Shown here: one piece after another, positions 37,401 through 46,353 of the stretch
Position numbering within the stretch: position 1 is the stretch's first letter
Layout of the letters: each line of letters starts with the position of its first letter
Source: Jannaschia aquimarina
GTDB taxonomy: Bacteria > Pseudomonadota > Alphaproteobacteria > Rhodobacterales > Rhodobacteraceae
Direction: 5' to 3'
DNA: 64,000 nucleotides
Assembly (NCBI RefSeq): GCF_000877395.1
Contig: NZ_JYFE01000050.1
Span: 36,001-100,000 of the forward strand
The notes under the pieces: generated by a model
The model's database searches: none
Told to the model about the DNA's origin: nothing
Seen by the model: the letters and a program-made list of their open reading frames with translations, nothing else
Made by a program: the position numbers and the translations under genes

Positions 37401-37892
37401 CGAGGCGATGTCGTCCATTTCCGAGAAGCTCGGGGAAATGCCCGCTTCCAGCGGAAAGCGCCGAAGCAGCGCGGCGCAGAACGCGTGCAGCGTCTGGATC
37501 TTCAGGCCGCCCGGCGTCTCGATCGCGGCGGCGAAAAGGGTTCGCGCGCGTCGCATCGCACCCGGATCGTCGAGCATGGCGGTCGCCACGCCGAGCCGTC
37601 GCAACGCCGCGCGCAGATCCGCGTCGGGAAGCATCGCCCATTTGCCAAGCGTTCCGAACAGACGGTTCTGCATCTCGCCCGCCGCCGCTTTGGTGAAGGT
37701 CAGGCACAGGATCCGGTCGGGTGGCGTGCCCTGCAGGAGCAACCAGGCGACCCTGTCCGTCAGCACCCGCGTCTTTCCCGATCCAGCATTCGCGGCCAGC
37801 CAGACCGACCCGCTGGGATCGGCGGCATCCACCTGCGCGCGGGTTGCGGGATCTAGATCGCCGCGCGGCTGGAGGGTCGGCTTTTCGTTCAT
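34497..37892 (-). CDS. addA: AddA, double-strand break repair helicase-nuclease subunit
   Basis: 1131 residues. UvrD-type superfamily 1 helicase motifs: Walker A LAANAGSGKTRVLTDR (about 33-48), motif Ia LTFTKAAAGEMQNRL, motif II HILVDEAQDTSQPQW, motif III FVVGDRKQSIYSFQGAD and motif V/VI VMSIHSAKGLEAPVV and RLLYVALTRAE. A C-terminal RecB-like nuclease carries VHIVDFKTNR. With AddB it resects double-strand ends up to a Chi-like site for RecA loading, replacing RecBCD in alphaproteobacteria. Its ATG overlaps the addB stop (ATGA). The open frame seems to run further 5' only because addB's other frame lacks stops. Confidence 0.95.
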   Translation of the reverse strand: MNEKPTLQPRGDLDPATRAQVDAADPSGSVWLAANAGSGKTRVLTDRVAWLLLQGTPPDRILCLTFTKAAAGEMQNRLFGTLGKWAMLPDADLRAALRRLGVATAMLDDPGAMRRARTLFAAAIETPGGLKIQTLHAFCAALLRRFPLEAGISPSFSEMDDIASARLMIETLDAMAEDPSDAPLVEALAARLTTAEPEKWLAGLYALRDTFRSVPTERGLRDLHGITAADRAQVFETAINAEALCVLERVRDAAKGGSKTMVDLAGRLSQAMLADPETRFELCYASLVTKDGDLRKKPVTKPVAEKLDPSDLEALTDLGHLLLEAKDELLGFDALDRTRVLHDFASRFFARVEVEKAARGWLDFTDQILMARDLLSTRSTAQWVLWKLDGGIEHILVDEAQDTSQPQWDVVAALAGEFGAGEGARPGTRTLFVVGDRKQSIYSFQGADPAAFDRMRDVFGNMLAGGTPLRDHALRHSFRSSPAILKLVDRVFAAPSGLGEETQHIAFKDALPGRVDLWPHVPEPEKPAERDWSDPVDAPASDAANIVLARQVATEIRRMIDDGVPIEAGGVRRPVTEADILILFRSRSALYFATLAACKAQGLNLAGADRLRLADDLAVRDILALLRFAVTPEDDLSLAAVLRSPLCGLSEDDLYRVAAGRGDRTLLRSLRENGRFAPAVETLDDILAQADFLRPYEMIQRILVRHDGRRRLLGRLGAPVGEAIDGLLHQALDYEALEVPSLTGFLGWIDEADIEIKREATGGAIRVMSIHSAKGLEAPVVILPQCGARQTKSPPDLLRANGTVIWKPKSDDMNARLRAHGEEWQARQAEEEDRLLYVALTRAETWLICASAGGGHGKTDDAGAHPPGSWAERIRDALEAEGAVPLAHAGGSGWRLQTGDWESPGIVTTPKPSHAPVPVPWLEDQAPRPDLPARLANPSDLGGEKVSPGEFGDLLQRDDALLHGRRVHALLEHLPGVPEEDRKAAAQTLLDRHAPGLTDGRDDAMAEAASVLAAFPDLFEGTLAEVPFVLPAGDGRPGLSGTMDRVRVTPDTVHIVDFKTNRVVPDRPEDVPEGLLRQLGAYQAAGVAIWPGRTIRTSLLWTAVPSLMDIPAELVTAAWNRVPIDAGEGTA

Positions 37893-40816
37893 CGTCCCAC
37901 CTCGATCCGCACGGCCACATCGGTATCGTCCCATTCGCCGTAGCGTGACAGGTGGTCGTATGGGCTGGCATAGCCGATATGCTCGTGCATGAGGCGTGCG
38001 GGAAAAGCCCAGGTCTTGGTGTATCCCCGGATCAGCCTTTCGAGGCCGCTTTTGTGATCGTTCAGAAGCTCCGGCGTGATTGCGGCTTTGACCGTCCTGA
38101 GGTTCGTGCCGACGCCCAGATAGGCGACCTCCGATACCTTTCGCGCACCGAGCTTCCGGAACGCCCCGGCCTCGACCATGAGGGCTTCGAGGTAGAGCTG
38201 TTTGGCGAAATGGGCGAGTTGGTTCTCCGTCGGCAGGGATCCTGTCTTGTAGTCGAAGATCGCGACATCCGTCCCGCGGTCGTCGATCCTGTCCGCCCGC
38301 GCCTTCAGCACCACCTCCAGCCCGTCCAACGGCATCTCGCCCCATTCCTCGACCTGCATGGGGCCACCTGCGCGACTCTCGCGGCGTTCCGCCTCCTCCG
38401 CGAGGAACTCGCCCGCGATCCGGGCGAAGCGCCCCCGCAAGAGTTGCCGCCGCCCGGCCCCGGGGACCCCATGGATCGCCATTTGCCGCGATAGCGCGTC
38501 CAGCAGGGCGTCCTCGCCTTCCTCGATCCGATCGAGCTGGGCGAGGGCGTCGTGGACCACCGTTCCCCGAAGCGCCGGGTCCGATTTCGGCCGCAGCCGG
38601 TCGAGTTCCCGGAGGCCGAGGACCTTGCGGGCGTAGATCGCATAGGGGTCCCGGATCAGCGTCTCGACCTGTGTGACCGAGATGTCGCCGAAGCGGTTGG
38701 GCGGCGGCATGGGCGCGGGGCGCGGGGCAGGGCAGGCCAGATGCCGGGGCTGTGCCGTGACAAGGGGCCGTGCCGCCGCGCGCCACCGCTCCGCCCGGTT
38801 CCGCATGTCAGCCAGCGCGATCTGCCCCTCCGGTCCCATCCCCGAAAGCAGCCCGGTCAGTCGGTTCAGCCAACGGGACGGCACGGTCTGCGCATCTGCC
38901 GTCCGCGTGGCCCGCGTCAGCCAGACCTCTTTTCCGGAGATGGCCTGCTGAAAGTCGTGCGCGGACAGGCCCACCGTCCTGTCCGGAGAGCGGAGGCCGC
39001 AGGCGGCGCGCATGGCCCGGCTCAGCCACATGTCTGGCGCGGGCAGCGATGGCCAGATCCCGTCGTTGAGCCCGCCGAGGATGACCAGATCGGCCCCTTG
39101 CACACGAGCTTCGAGCGCGCCCCAGATCATGATCCCCGGATGGGGCTGGATCGGCTCCCGGACATCCTTGCCGGACAGATGTGCCGTCAGCAGCCGGGCA
39201 TACTCCGCCGTGCCCAGGATCAGGCCGTCGCCACCCTCCGCCGCGGCGGCAAGCTCTTCCATCGCCTCCCGCGCGGTCCGTCCTGCCGGCCCATCCCAGA
39301 GTGTGCCGGTGGGACGCTCCGCGTCGGCCAATGGTGAGCCGCCCGCAAGATCCTGCAGGAGGTCCAGATGCTCTGCGACATGAGTGGCGAGGTCCGCGCG
39401 CGGGCTCTGGTCTTCCAGCCGCAGCAGAAGATCTGCCATCCAATCCGTCCAGGGGTCGGAGCGAATACGGCTCTTTTCAAGATCGACCCATTCCAGAAAT
39501 CCCTCCCGGTCCGGATGCAGCGGTCCGCCTCTGAGCCAGCCGAGCTCCATGGTTCGGGTCCGCAGGAGGTGCTCGTTGCGCGCGCCGGCCGAATGGACGA
39601 GCGGATGCTTGAGAAGTGCCACCAATCCCTCGGAGTCCGGACGCAAACCGCGCATCCGCGCCGTCGCCAATAGCAGCCGCCCCGGTGGCGAGAGGTTCGA
39701 TGGCCGCCCTGCGCTGTCGTCCGGCTCGATCCCCCACCGGTCCAAGAGTGCCGAGACTTCCCGCGACAATGTCCGGTCCGGCGTGATGAGCGCCGCGCGT
39801 GTCCCGTCTTCGGCGACCGCTCGCAACCGCAGCGCGATCAGTTCGGCTTCCTCGATCGGGCTCTGGGCTTCGACGAGCGTGAGACCGTCGCAGGCCTCCG
39901 GGAGCGTGTCGACGAGGCCCGGCGCCTCCTCGAACCAGGCATGCGTGACCGGAGGGGGGCGCAGCGACAACGAAACGAGCGCGTTCCGCGCCGCCGCGAC
40001 CGGTGTCCGGTCGCTCCATTGGGACAGGTTCGTCCGGTCCAGCCCGAGCGATGCCAGAAACGCCTGATGCCGGCACTGCGGATGGTCCTGCGCGCCGCCA
40101 TCGTCACCGAGGCCTGCCCAGTCCGCGTCCGGCATGTCGGTGTCCAAGCCGGGCAAAACGACTGCGCCGTCGGGCAGGCCCGCAACCATGCGCATAAGCC
40201 GGGCGGTCGGTGCGCGGGACCCGGTCGAGCCGGCGACGATGATCCGGCCGGGTGGCGATCTGTTCCACTCAGCTTCCAACGCATCGAGGCAGATCGCCTG
40301 CACGTCCTCCGGCGCGCATGTTCCGTTATCCAACGCCATGTTCGCGGCGATCCGAAGGAAGGCGAGACTGTCCTGCCAGTGCACCGCCAATTGGCCGGGG
40401 TCGATCTTCTCCAGGTCGTCGGCGCCGACGCCCTCCTCCTTCATCTCCCTGAGAAGGGTGGCGAGGGAAGCGGCAAGATCGAAGACAGCCCCGCGCGGTG
40501 CCAGATCGGGGCGTCGTTCGAGCAAATGGTCGATCAGCCGCGCGAGGTCGAGCTGAAGGTCGAGCCCGCTGCGGGGTACGGGAAGCGGCAGGGTCGGAAG
40601 CAGGGCCGAGACATCCGAGACCAAGGCAAGGCGTGGTAGGATCGCGGCGCCGCCATTCAGGAACATCTCCCGCACGCGCCGTTCCATTCGTGCGGTCGGC
40701 AACAGGACCGTGACGCCTGCCATCGCCTCCGGTGGCGCGTCCACCATCCGGTTGCGCAATCCCTCGACGAATGCCGCCGTGAAGTCGACGCCCAGAGGTT
40801 CGTACCAGACCTTCAT
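37889..40816 (-). CDS. addB: AddB, double-strand break repair nuclease subunit
   Basis: 975 residues of the short alphaproteobacterial AddB class. Inactivated helicase-like domains fill the first 650 residues (VTVLLPTARMERRVREMF near the start, VILGGLNDGIWPSLPAPDMW later). A C-terminal PD-(D/E)XK nuclease follows with RFGDISVTQVETLIRDPY and DVAIFDYKTGSLPTE (the catalytic Asp and Lys). I do not see the four-Cys iron-sulfur cluster of Bacillus AddB. The ATG (40814-40816) overlaps the murU stop, and its own stop overlaps addA. Confidence 0.93.
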   Translation of the reverse strand: MKVWYEPLGVDFTAAFVEGLRNRMVDAPPEAMAGVTVLLPTARMERRVREMFLNGGAAILPRLALVSDVSALLPTLPLPVPRSGLDLQLDLARLIDHLLERRPDLAPRGAVFDLAASLATLLREMKEEGVGADDLEKIDPGQLAVHWQDSLAFLRIAANMALDNGTCAPEDVQAICLDALEAEWNRSPPGRIIVAGSTGSRAPTARLMRMVAGLPDGAVVLPGLDTDMPDADWAGLGDDGGAQDHPQCRHQAFLASLGLDRTNLSQWSDRTPVAAARNALVSLSLRPPPVTHAWFEEAPGLVDTLPEACDGLTLVEAQSPIEEAELIALRLRAVAEDGTRAALITPDRTLSREVSALLDRWGIEPDDSAGRPSNLSPPGRLLLATARMRGLRPDSEGLVALLKHPLVHSAGARNEHLLRTRTMELGWLRGGPLHPDREGFLEWVDLEKSRIRSDPWTDWMADLLLRLEDQSPRADLATHVAEHLDLLQDLAGGSPLADAERPTGTLWDGPAGRTAREAMEELAAAAEGGDGLILGTAEYARLLTAHLSGKDVREPIQPHPGIMIWGALEARVQGADLVILGGLNDGIWPSLPAPDMWLSRAMRAACGLRSPDRTVGLSAHDFQQAISGKEVWLTRATRTADAQTVPSRWLNRLTGLLSGMGPEGQIALADMRNRAERWRAAARPLVTAQPRHLACPAPRPAPMPPPNRFGDISVTQVETLIRDPYAIYARKVLGLRELDRLRPKSDPALRGTVVHDALAQLDRIEEGEDALLDALSRQMAIHGVPGAGRRQLLRGRFARIAGEFLAEEAERRESRAGGPMQVEEWGEMPLDGLEVVLKARADRIDDRGTDVAIFDYKTGSLPTENQLAHFAKQLYLEALMVEAGAFRKLGARKVSEVAYLGVGTNLRTVKAAITPELLNDHKSGLERLIRGYTKTWAFPARLMHEHIGYASPYDHLSRYGEWDDTDVAVRIEVGR

Positions 40817-41484
40817 CGAAGGCGCGCAAGCATCGCTTCGGCGGGCGCGATATGCTCCGGACGGCCGACCTCGGCCCAGTGGCCGGGATGGACGACGCCG
40901 AAGAGGCGGCCAGCGGCCAGCATTTTCCACCACAGATCCCGTAGCGAGAAGACACCTTCGAATGCGGCCAAGCCGTCAATCTTGACGATACCGGCGCCGG
41001 TGAAGGCATGGTCCCGTGTCTCGCGCGTCAGCCTGCCATCTTGCTCCAGGCCGAAGCTCAGGGCTTCGGCGTTGATCGCTCGGTCCGCCGGGACGATCAG
41101 GAGCAGCCCGTCCATCCTTTCCGGATCCCAGGCTTCGGTAAGCGTCGCGCGCGCCGCCGGGCCATGCCAGACCGCGTCGCCATTCATGGTCACCACCGGG
41201 CCGGCGCCCAGGACCGGAAGCGCGTTCTTGAGACCACCGCCCGTGTCGAGCAATGCATTCTCCTCGACCAGCACTTGGGCCGGTCCGCCCGCGAGATGCG
41301 CCTCGATCTGTCGTGCATGGTGATGCGCGTTCACCGCCAGCGGCCCGGGACCGGCGACCTGTTCGAGCGCATGATCCAGCAGAGCCCGTCCTGCGACCTG
41401 GACCAGTGCCTTGGGCCGGTCGTCGGTCAACGGGCGCATGCGGGTCCCGTGGCCCGCCGCGAAGACCATGGCCGCGCGCGTCAC
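40813..41484 (-). CDS. murU: N-acetylmuramate-1-phosphate uridylyltransferase (MurU-like)
   Basis: 223 residues. The nucleotidyltransferase signature FAAGHGTRMRPLTDDRPKAL (8-27) with the catalytic Arg and Lys, a metal-binding MNGDAVWHG, and FTGAGI near residue 160 are all present. With AmgK it forms UDP-MurNAc from recycled MurNAc, bypassing fosfomycin-sensitive de novo synthesis; this pathway is established in Pseudomonas and Caulobacter. It begins at GTG (41482-41484), overlapping the amgK stop (GTGA), and is followed by addB with another overlap. The pairing with AmgK supports the specific call. Confidence 0.88.
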   Translation of the reverse strand: MTRAAMVFAAGHGTRMRPLTDDRPKALVQVAGRALLDHALEQVAGPGPLAVNAHHHARQIEAHLAGGPAQVLVEENALLDTGGGLKNALPVLGAGPVVTMNGDAVWHGPAARATLTEAWDPERMDGLLLIVPADRAINAEALSFGLEQDGRLTRETRDHAFTGAGIVKIDGLAAFEGVFSLRDLWWKMLAAGRLFGVVHPGHWAEVGRPEHIAPAEAMLARLR

Positions 41485-42455
41485 GGCGAACCGCGGCCCG
41501 CTCCGGCGCGCAGGGCGTCGAGCCGGGCCTTCGACGGGGCAGGAAGCTCACCTACGGCTTCGGCGAGACCGGACAGGGACGGGTGCTGGAGGTCCTCTTG
41601 GAGCAATGCCCAGGTGCGCGGAATGAAATCGACGTAGCGGGTCTTTCCGTCGCGCAGACAGAGGCGCGCGAACACGCCGAGGATGCGAAGGTTGCGCTGT
41701 GCGGAGCAGATCGCCATTCCACGGGTGACCTCCGCTTCGCCTCGGCCAGAGATCGCGCGGTAGCGGGTTATCGCCGCCTCCTCGGCAGAGGCGCTGACGA
41801 CGCGCCTCGCGTCCCGGACCAGGGATGCGAGATCGTAGTCCGGAGGGCCCGCCATCGCGTCCTGGAAGTCGAGGAGGCCGACCCGGGCTGCCCCGTCACG
41901 ATCAGGCATCCAGATCAGGTTGTCCGCGTGGAAATCCCGATGCACGAGGACCCGCCCTTCGGGTAGGTCGGCCAAGGCCGCCGCCATCGCCGCTTCGAGG
42001 GTCTTTCGGGGGATGGCACCCGGCGCATACCAGTCGACCGACAGGCAGGCGAGATCCGCCATGGCGGAGACATAGTCGGGAAGATCCCCGCAAGGCACGT
42101 TCTGCAATCGGGCAAGTGCTCCGGCCGCCGTGGCATAGAGGAGGCTTTCTTCGCCCGGATGCCTGACCAAGTGACTGGAATAGAGGGTATCGCCAAGATC
42201 CTCCAAGAGGAGCAGGCCGTTCGTTTCGTCGGCCAGATGGACTTTCGGGACCGACAGCCCCGCTTCTTCAAGGCGGGCCGCGATCTTGACGAAGGGGCGC
42301 ACATCCTCGCCTGACCCTTGGGGCGCATCCATCAGGACGTAATGGCCCACCCTCTCGTATCGACGCGCGGAGGCATCGCCGGCCAACGGGCGGCGCGGTG
42401 TGTCCGCCAGTCCGGCCCGGGCCAGAAACCCGTGGATCCTGTCACTGTCGCTCAC
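41481..42455 (-). CDS. amgK: N-acetylmuramate/N-acetylglucosamine anomeric kinase (AmgK-like)
   Basis: 324 residues of the APH-like kinase fold: Gly/Ser-rich loop in AGDASARRYERV, catalytic VHRDFHADNLIW (His172, Asp174, Asn179) and metal Asp196 in GLLDFQDAM. AmgK phosphorylates MurNAc at the anomeric carbon as the step before MurU. The GTG start (42453-42455) overlaps the tsaE stop (GTGA) and gives the usual AmgK length; a longer frame 5' is a shadow of tsaE. The amgK-murU order matches known recycling operons. Confidence 0.88.
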   Translation of the reverse strand: MSDSDRIHGFLARAGLADTPRRPLAGDASARRYERVGHYVLMDAPQGSGEDVRPFVKIAARLEEAGLSVPKVHLADETNGLLLLEDLGDTLYSSHLVRHPGEESLLYATAAGALARLQNVPCGDLPDYVSAMADLACLSVDWYAPGAIPRKTLEAAMAAALADLPEGRVLVHRDFHADNLIWMPDRDGAARVGLLDFQDAMAGPPDYDLASLVRDARRVVSASAEEAAITRYRAISGRGEAEVTRGMAICSAQRNLRILGVFARLCLRDGKTRYVDFIPRTWALLQEDLQHPSLSGLAEAVGELPAPSKARLDALRAGAGRGSP

Positions 42456-42976
42456 ACCGGATGCTCCTGTTCGGAAAGGGCGTCGATCAGCCTGGAAGGT
42501 GCGGTCAGACGGGCCCTGCGGCCCGGGCCGTCCATGTCCAACGCGATCTCGATGGCATCCGAAGGCCGCAGATCGCCGAGCCGGTCCGGCCATTCAATCA
42601 GGCAGATCGCATCGTCGAAGGCCGGCAGAAGGCCGAGCTCATCGATCTCCGATGGGTCGGTCAGCCGGTAGAGATCCGCGTGCCATATCTCCGGCCCGGC
42701 CGTGCGATACGTCTGAACAAGCGTGAATGTCGGAGAGGGAACGTCTTCCGGTCCTTGTCCCGACATCTCTTGTGCGCTTTGGATGACGGCTCGTGCGAGG
42801 GCAGTCTTGCCCGCCCCGACTTCGCCGCTCAGCAGAACCGTGTCTCCGCGGGTCAATGATCGTGCAAGCGCCTGTCCCAATCGCCGGGTCGCCTCTTCGT
42901 CGGGAAGGGAGAGCGTGAGGTGGGAGGCAGACCCGCGCAGGGCGAGAGTGTCGTCCCCCCCCGCACTCCGCGTCAT
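42452..42976 (-). CDS. tsaE: tRNA t6A biosynthesis ATPase TsaE
   Basis: 174 residues with Walker A SGEVGAGKTALARAV (50-64), PSPTFTLVQTY (switch region) and IEWPDRLGD, the classical TsaE pattern. It works with TsaB and TsaD to make N6-threonylcarbamoyladenosine at position 37 of ANN-decoding tRNAs. Start candidates are ATG 42976 (used), ATG 43003 and GTG 43054; the first gives a typical short leader before LTLSLPDEEATRRLG. It is the first of the tightly overlapping genes tsaE-amgK-murU-addB-addA. Confidence 0.93.
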   Translation of the reverse strand: MTRSAGGDDTLALRGSASHLTLSLPDEEATRRLGQALARSLTRGDTVLLSGEVGAGKTALARAVIQSAQEMSGQGPEDVPSPTFTLVQTYRTAGPEIWHADLYRLTDPSEIDELGLLPAFDDAICLIEWPDRLGDLRPSDAIEIALDMDGPGRRARLTAPSRLIDALSEQEHPV

Positions 42977-43065
42977 GTCTTTGATCCGTGGCCCCTGCAC
43001 CATGACCGGCGACCTAACCGGCGGGACGGGTCGCGCGCAAGGCGATGAGCGCACGGCGCCGTTTG

Positions 43066-44820
43066 TCAGACGATCGCCTCTCGCTGCCGGTCTTCGGTGT
43101 CGTCGCCTGTCGCCGATCTCTCGTCCGTGACGCTTGCGACGATGTCTGCCGCGAGGCCGGAAATGCTTTTGGGTCTCGGAAGGTCTGTTCGGCCCTGGCC
43201 GGAAAGCCCCGGCGCGACGAAGATCGCGGCCGGCGATGCCTTTCCGTTCGGCTGGCCATCATGGCCCTCATGATCGACGATTGGACGCATCGCGGCTTGT
43301 GCCGCGGCCAGATCTCCATGGACGCGGACGGCGAGGCGACCCTCGGGCAGGGGAACCACCCGTATTTCGAGGCTGGTCCCGTCGGCCAGCGAGACGCTCT
43401 CGCTCCAGGATGCGGCCTGCGTTCGGTCATGCGCGAGATTGCGCACCTCGCCCCAGAGCGGCGACGGACGGCAGAGCCGGGCCCAACGCGAAAGAAAGGC
43501 GTCCCTGTCCGGGGTCGCATCCGGCCCGAACCCGGTCAACTCGCGCATATGGGCGTTCAGGTGGAGGGCTTCGCCACGGGCGCCGAACGCGGCGAAGGCA
43601 TCGTCCGACTCTTCCAGAAGGGCCGTCAGGACACCTTCGTCCGACCTCCGCTGGCGGGCGAGAGCCATCTCGGCGCTGACATCCTCCAGCAGGATCGCGA
43701 CCACCCCACCCGCCTGCGGCCGCGCCGTCATCCGAAAGCTCCGCCCGTCTGGCAGGGTCCAGCTTTCGCGCCAGGGCCGTCCGGTTTCGTCCGATGCGGT
43801 ATCGATTACGGCGCTGCGCCAGGCCTTCCAGTTTCGCGGCTCGGGCAAGCGCTGGTTCTCCCGCAACTGATCCAGAACGTCCGTAAGGTGCGGCCGGGCC
43901 GAAAGCCACGCACCGTCCAGCCCCGTCATGTCCAGAAGCTGCGGATTGAACATCACAGCGCGCAGATCGCGATCAAAGATCGCAAGTCCCGTCGGCAAGG
44001 CCGAGAAGGTCCGTGTCAGGGTCTGGAGAAAGGTCCGCAGGCTGGTCTCGGCTTCGATGAGGCGACCGAGCGGCTGGGCATGGACGTGGCGCAGACCGTC
44101 CTGAACCGGTCCGGATGTGACCTCGAACCATCTCTCGGGTGCGCCGGTGCCACCGAGGCTACGACGGACCGGGCCGTGCTGCTGCGCCTCGTCCTCCGGA
44201 AAGAGGACCGGAAGCGGCCATGCGTCCGCTGCCTCTTCGCCCAACGTCGCGGACAACTCGGCGCGGTAGCGGCCATTCGCCCACACGATCTTGCCGTCTT
44301 CATCGGTGACCCACGCGAGGAGAGGGGAGATCTTCTGTGAATGGCGGAGCAGGCTCATCTCCTGCTCCAAGGTGTTGAGCGATGCGATATCCACCCGGAC
44401 GGTCGCGTTCCCCTCGCTCGCGCTGGCGACCGTGATCCGCATCTCGGGCCCGTCGCGAAGCCCGATCACGTAAAGGCGGTCCTGCCCGAAGCCGCCATCG
44501 ACATGGAAAGGAACTCCGCGGCTCTCGAGGCGGTCCATTGCATCGTCCGCGCCCGGGATCAGTTCGCCCAATGCGTTTCTGAGGTCGGACCAAGCCGTGA
44601 GATTGTTGATGGGGGATGGAAGGAAGAAGCCGCCGCCATCGCACTCGACGAGATACCCATCACGAAACAGAAAGGTTCGGGGCGCGGTCAGGATGTCATC
44701 CGACATATGCGCGATGCGCCGCGGGAGGGGCCAGAGCACCGTGATCGCGATCAGCACGCCACCAGCGACGAGCGCGACTGCCGGCACAAGCAGGAGTGGC
44801 AAAACGGCGAATTCTGGCAC
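43066..44820 (-). CDS. membrane-anchored PAS protein without a kinase domain
   Basis: 584 residues. One TM at the N-terminus (about 4-32, LLLVPAVALVAGGVLIAITVLW), then two or three PAS domains: about 160-240 (PLLAWVTDEDGKIVWAN), 280-390 (LPTGLAIFDRDLRAVMFNPQLLDMTG) and 415-500 (DDAFAAFGARGEALHLNAHMRELTG). There is no HisKA, HATPase, GGDEF or other output domain, and the last 70 residues look disordered. It lies between regB (97 bases upstream) and tsaE. The GTG start (44818-44820) has GAGAGGG eight bases upstream. A scaffold or sensor working with RegB is conceivable but not shown. Confidence 0.8.
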   Translation of the reverse strand: MPEFAVLPLLLVPAVALVAGGVLIAITVLWPLPRRIAHMSDDILTAPRTFLFRDGYLVECDGGGFFLPSPINNLTAWSDLRNALGELIPGADDAMDRLESRGVPFHVDGGFGQDRLYVIGLRDGPEMRITVASASEGNATVRVDIASLNTLEQEMSLLRHSQKISPLLAWVTDEDGKIVWANGRYRAELSATLGEEAADAWPLPVLFPEDEAQQHGPVRRSLGGTGAPERWFEVTSGPVQDGLRHVHAQPLGRLIEAETSLRTFLQTLTRTFSALPTGLAIFDRDLRAVMFNPQLLDMTGLDGAWLSARPHLTDVLDQLRENQRLPEPRNWKAWRSAVIDTASDETGRPWRESWTLPDGRSFRMTARPQAGGVVAILLEDVSAEMALARQRRSDEGVLTALLEESDDAFAAFGARGEALHLNAHMRELTGFGPDATPDRDAFLSRWARLCRPSPLWGEVRNLAHDRTQAASWSESVSLADGTSLEIRVVPLPEGRLAVRVHGDLAAAQAAMRPIVDHEGHDGQPNGKASPAAIFVAPGLSGQGRTDLPRPKSISGLAADIVASVTDERSATGDDTEDRQREAIV

Positions 44821-44917
44821 GGGCAACCCTCTCGGACATGAGCGTCGGCCCACAAGGAGGTGTCACCAAGAGGTTAAGAGGGCGTTAACTTGCCCCGCGA
44901 GGACGTATCCGTCCTGA

Positions 44918-46252
44918 TCAGTTCTGTCCGCCATGCTCGACGAACTCGATCCTGTCGCGGGGCCATTCGATTTCTGCCAGCGCGCCGCGGGTCCCCGGAC
45001 CGTCGGCCCCCCGATTTGCGAATCGCACCCGCGCGCCCGTCCGGGCAAGCAGTGTCTTGGAGATGAAAAGACCCAGGCCCATTCCGTCCTTCTGACGGTT
45101 GCTCTGCACGGATTTGAGAAAAGGATCGCCCAGCCGGCTGAGGATCTCCGCGGGATAACCCGGGCCGTCGTCCTCGATCCTAAGACGCACGGCATTCTCG
45201 TCCCATCGCCCCTCGATCCAGACTGTGGCCTCTGCATGGTCGACTGCATTCTGGACCAGATTCCGGAGGCTGTGGATGATCTCGGGCGCCCTCAGGATCC
45301 TGGGGCGGCGCGGCGACGTCCCGCTTTCGGCGGCGAAATCGTACAGGATGTCGATGCCGCGGTCCGTGTGGGGTTCGGCTGCCTCCGAGACGATGGTTTG
45401 CAGCGGGGCGGCCTTCATCTGCGGGTCCGCGTCCCGCCCCGCCTCGCCCATGGCTCGCAAGATGTCCCTGCACCGGTCGGCCTGACTGCGGATCAACGCG
45501 GCATCCGCCCGCTGGTCGGGATCCTCGATCTCTTCCTCCAGCTCGGCCGAGACCAGTTTGATCGTGGCCAGCGGTGTGCCCAGTTCGTGCGCGGCGGCGG
45601 CGACCATGCCGCTGATGTCGTGGAGCTTCTGCTCTCGCGAGAGGGCGGTCTGGGTCGCCAGAAGCGCGTTGCTCATGCGTTCGGTCTCAAGCGTCAGGCG
45701 CAATGAGAATGCGCCGAGCAGAAGCGTGGTGATGACGATGGCGAACCAGAATCCGATCAGGTGCAGGCGAGGCAGGTCCAGCACGTCTCCACTCTCGGAT
45801 GTCAGGGGCATGTGATAGCCCCCGAGCAGAGAAATCAGGACGAGCGCGACCGCGCCGATCAGAATCGTCGCACGGCGCGACAGGGTCGTCGCAGCCAGCG
45901 TAACGGGGCCCACGATCAGAATGGCGAACGGATTGTTCAGTCCACCCGTGAGGAACAGCAATGCGCTGAGCTGGACGAGGTCGAAGAGCAGGAAGAGCGA
46001 CGCCTCCCGTTCCGACAACCGGTGTGTCGGGGAATAGAGAAGCTGCGCGGCGAGATTCGCCGCGACCATCAGCAGCACGATCAGGACGCAGGCCAGAAGC
46101 GGCAAGGACAACGACAGCGCAAATGTGGCGATCGCCAAGGTTGCGGACTGACCGGTAACTGCGAGCCATCGCATGTTCATCAGCGTCCGGAGGCGAACCG
46201 GGGCGGCCCCGGTCTCGGGCGGCAAGAGCGTCGTGGTGGCCTGCGTGGGCAT
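44918..46252 (-). CDS. regB: RegB/PrrB/ActS redox-responsive histidine kinase
   Basis: 444 residues. Six TM helices occupy about 28-185, with the quinone-binding heptapeptide GGLNNPF at 103-109. The phosphoacceptor is His222 in AAAAHELGTPLATIKLVS, and the redox-active Cys of RegB is Cys261 in RCRDILRAMG, the spacing from His seen in R. capsulatus RegB. The ATPase has RNLVQNAVDHA, DDGPGYP and GMGLGLFI. It phosphorylates RegA according to oxygen/ubiquinone state. The ATG at 46250-46252 was preferred to a GTG at 46330, which would intrude on the regA promoter region. Confidence 0.95.
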   Translation of the reverse strand: MPTQATTTLLPPETGAAPVRLRTLMNMRWLAVTGQSATLAIATFALSLSLPLLACVLIVLLMVAANLAAQLLYSPTHRLSEREASLFLLFDLVQLSALLFLTGGLNNPFAILIVGPVTLAATTLSRRATILIGAVALVLISLLGGYHMPLTSESGDVLDLPRLHLIGFWFAIVITTLLLGAFSLRLTLETERMSNALLATQTALSREQKLHDISGMVAAAAHELGTPLATIKLVSAELEEEIEDPDQRADAALIRSQADRCRDILRAMGEAGRDADPQMKAAPLQTIVSEAAEPHTDRGIDILYDFAAESGTSPRRPRILRAPEIIHSLRNLVQNAVDHAEATVWIEGRWDENAVRLRIEDDGPGYPAEILSRLGDPFLKSVQSNRQKDGMGLGLFISKTLLARTGARVRFANRGADGPGTRGALAEIEWPRDRIEFVEHGGQN

Positions 46253-46353
46253 GGAGTGAGGTATGGGTCGGGAACGATTGGCTGCAAGGGCTCGTTTGAC
46301 CCACGTGGGGATCGCCCCATCCTTTCCCACGATCGCTTTTCAGGGAGGACCCT

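Noticed and set aside
43045..44340. 431-codon + strand open frame
   Set aside because: It is the reverse complement of the PAS protein gene and tsaE leader, with no family resemblance.
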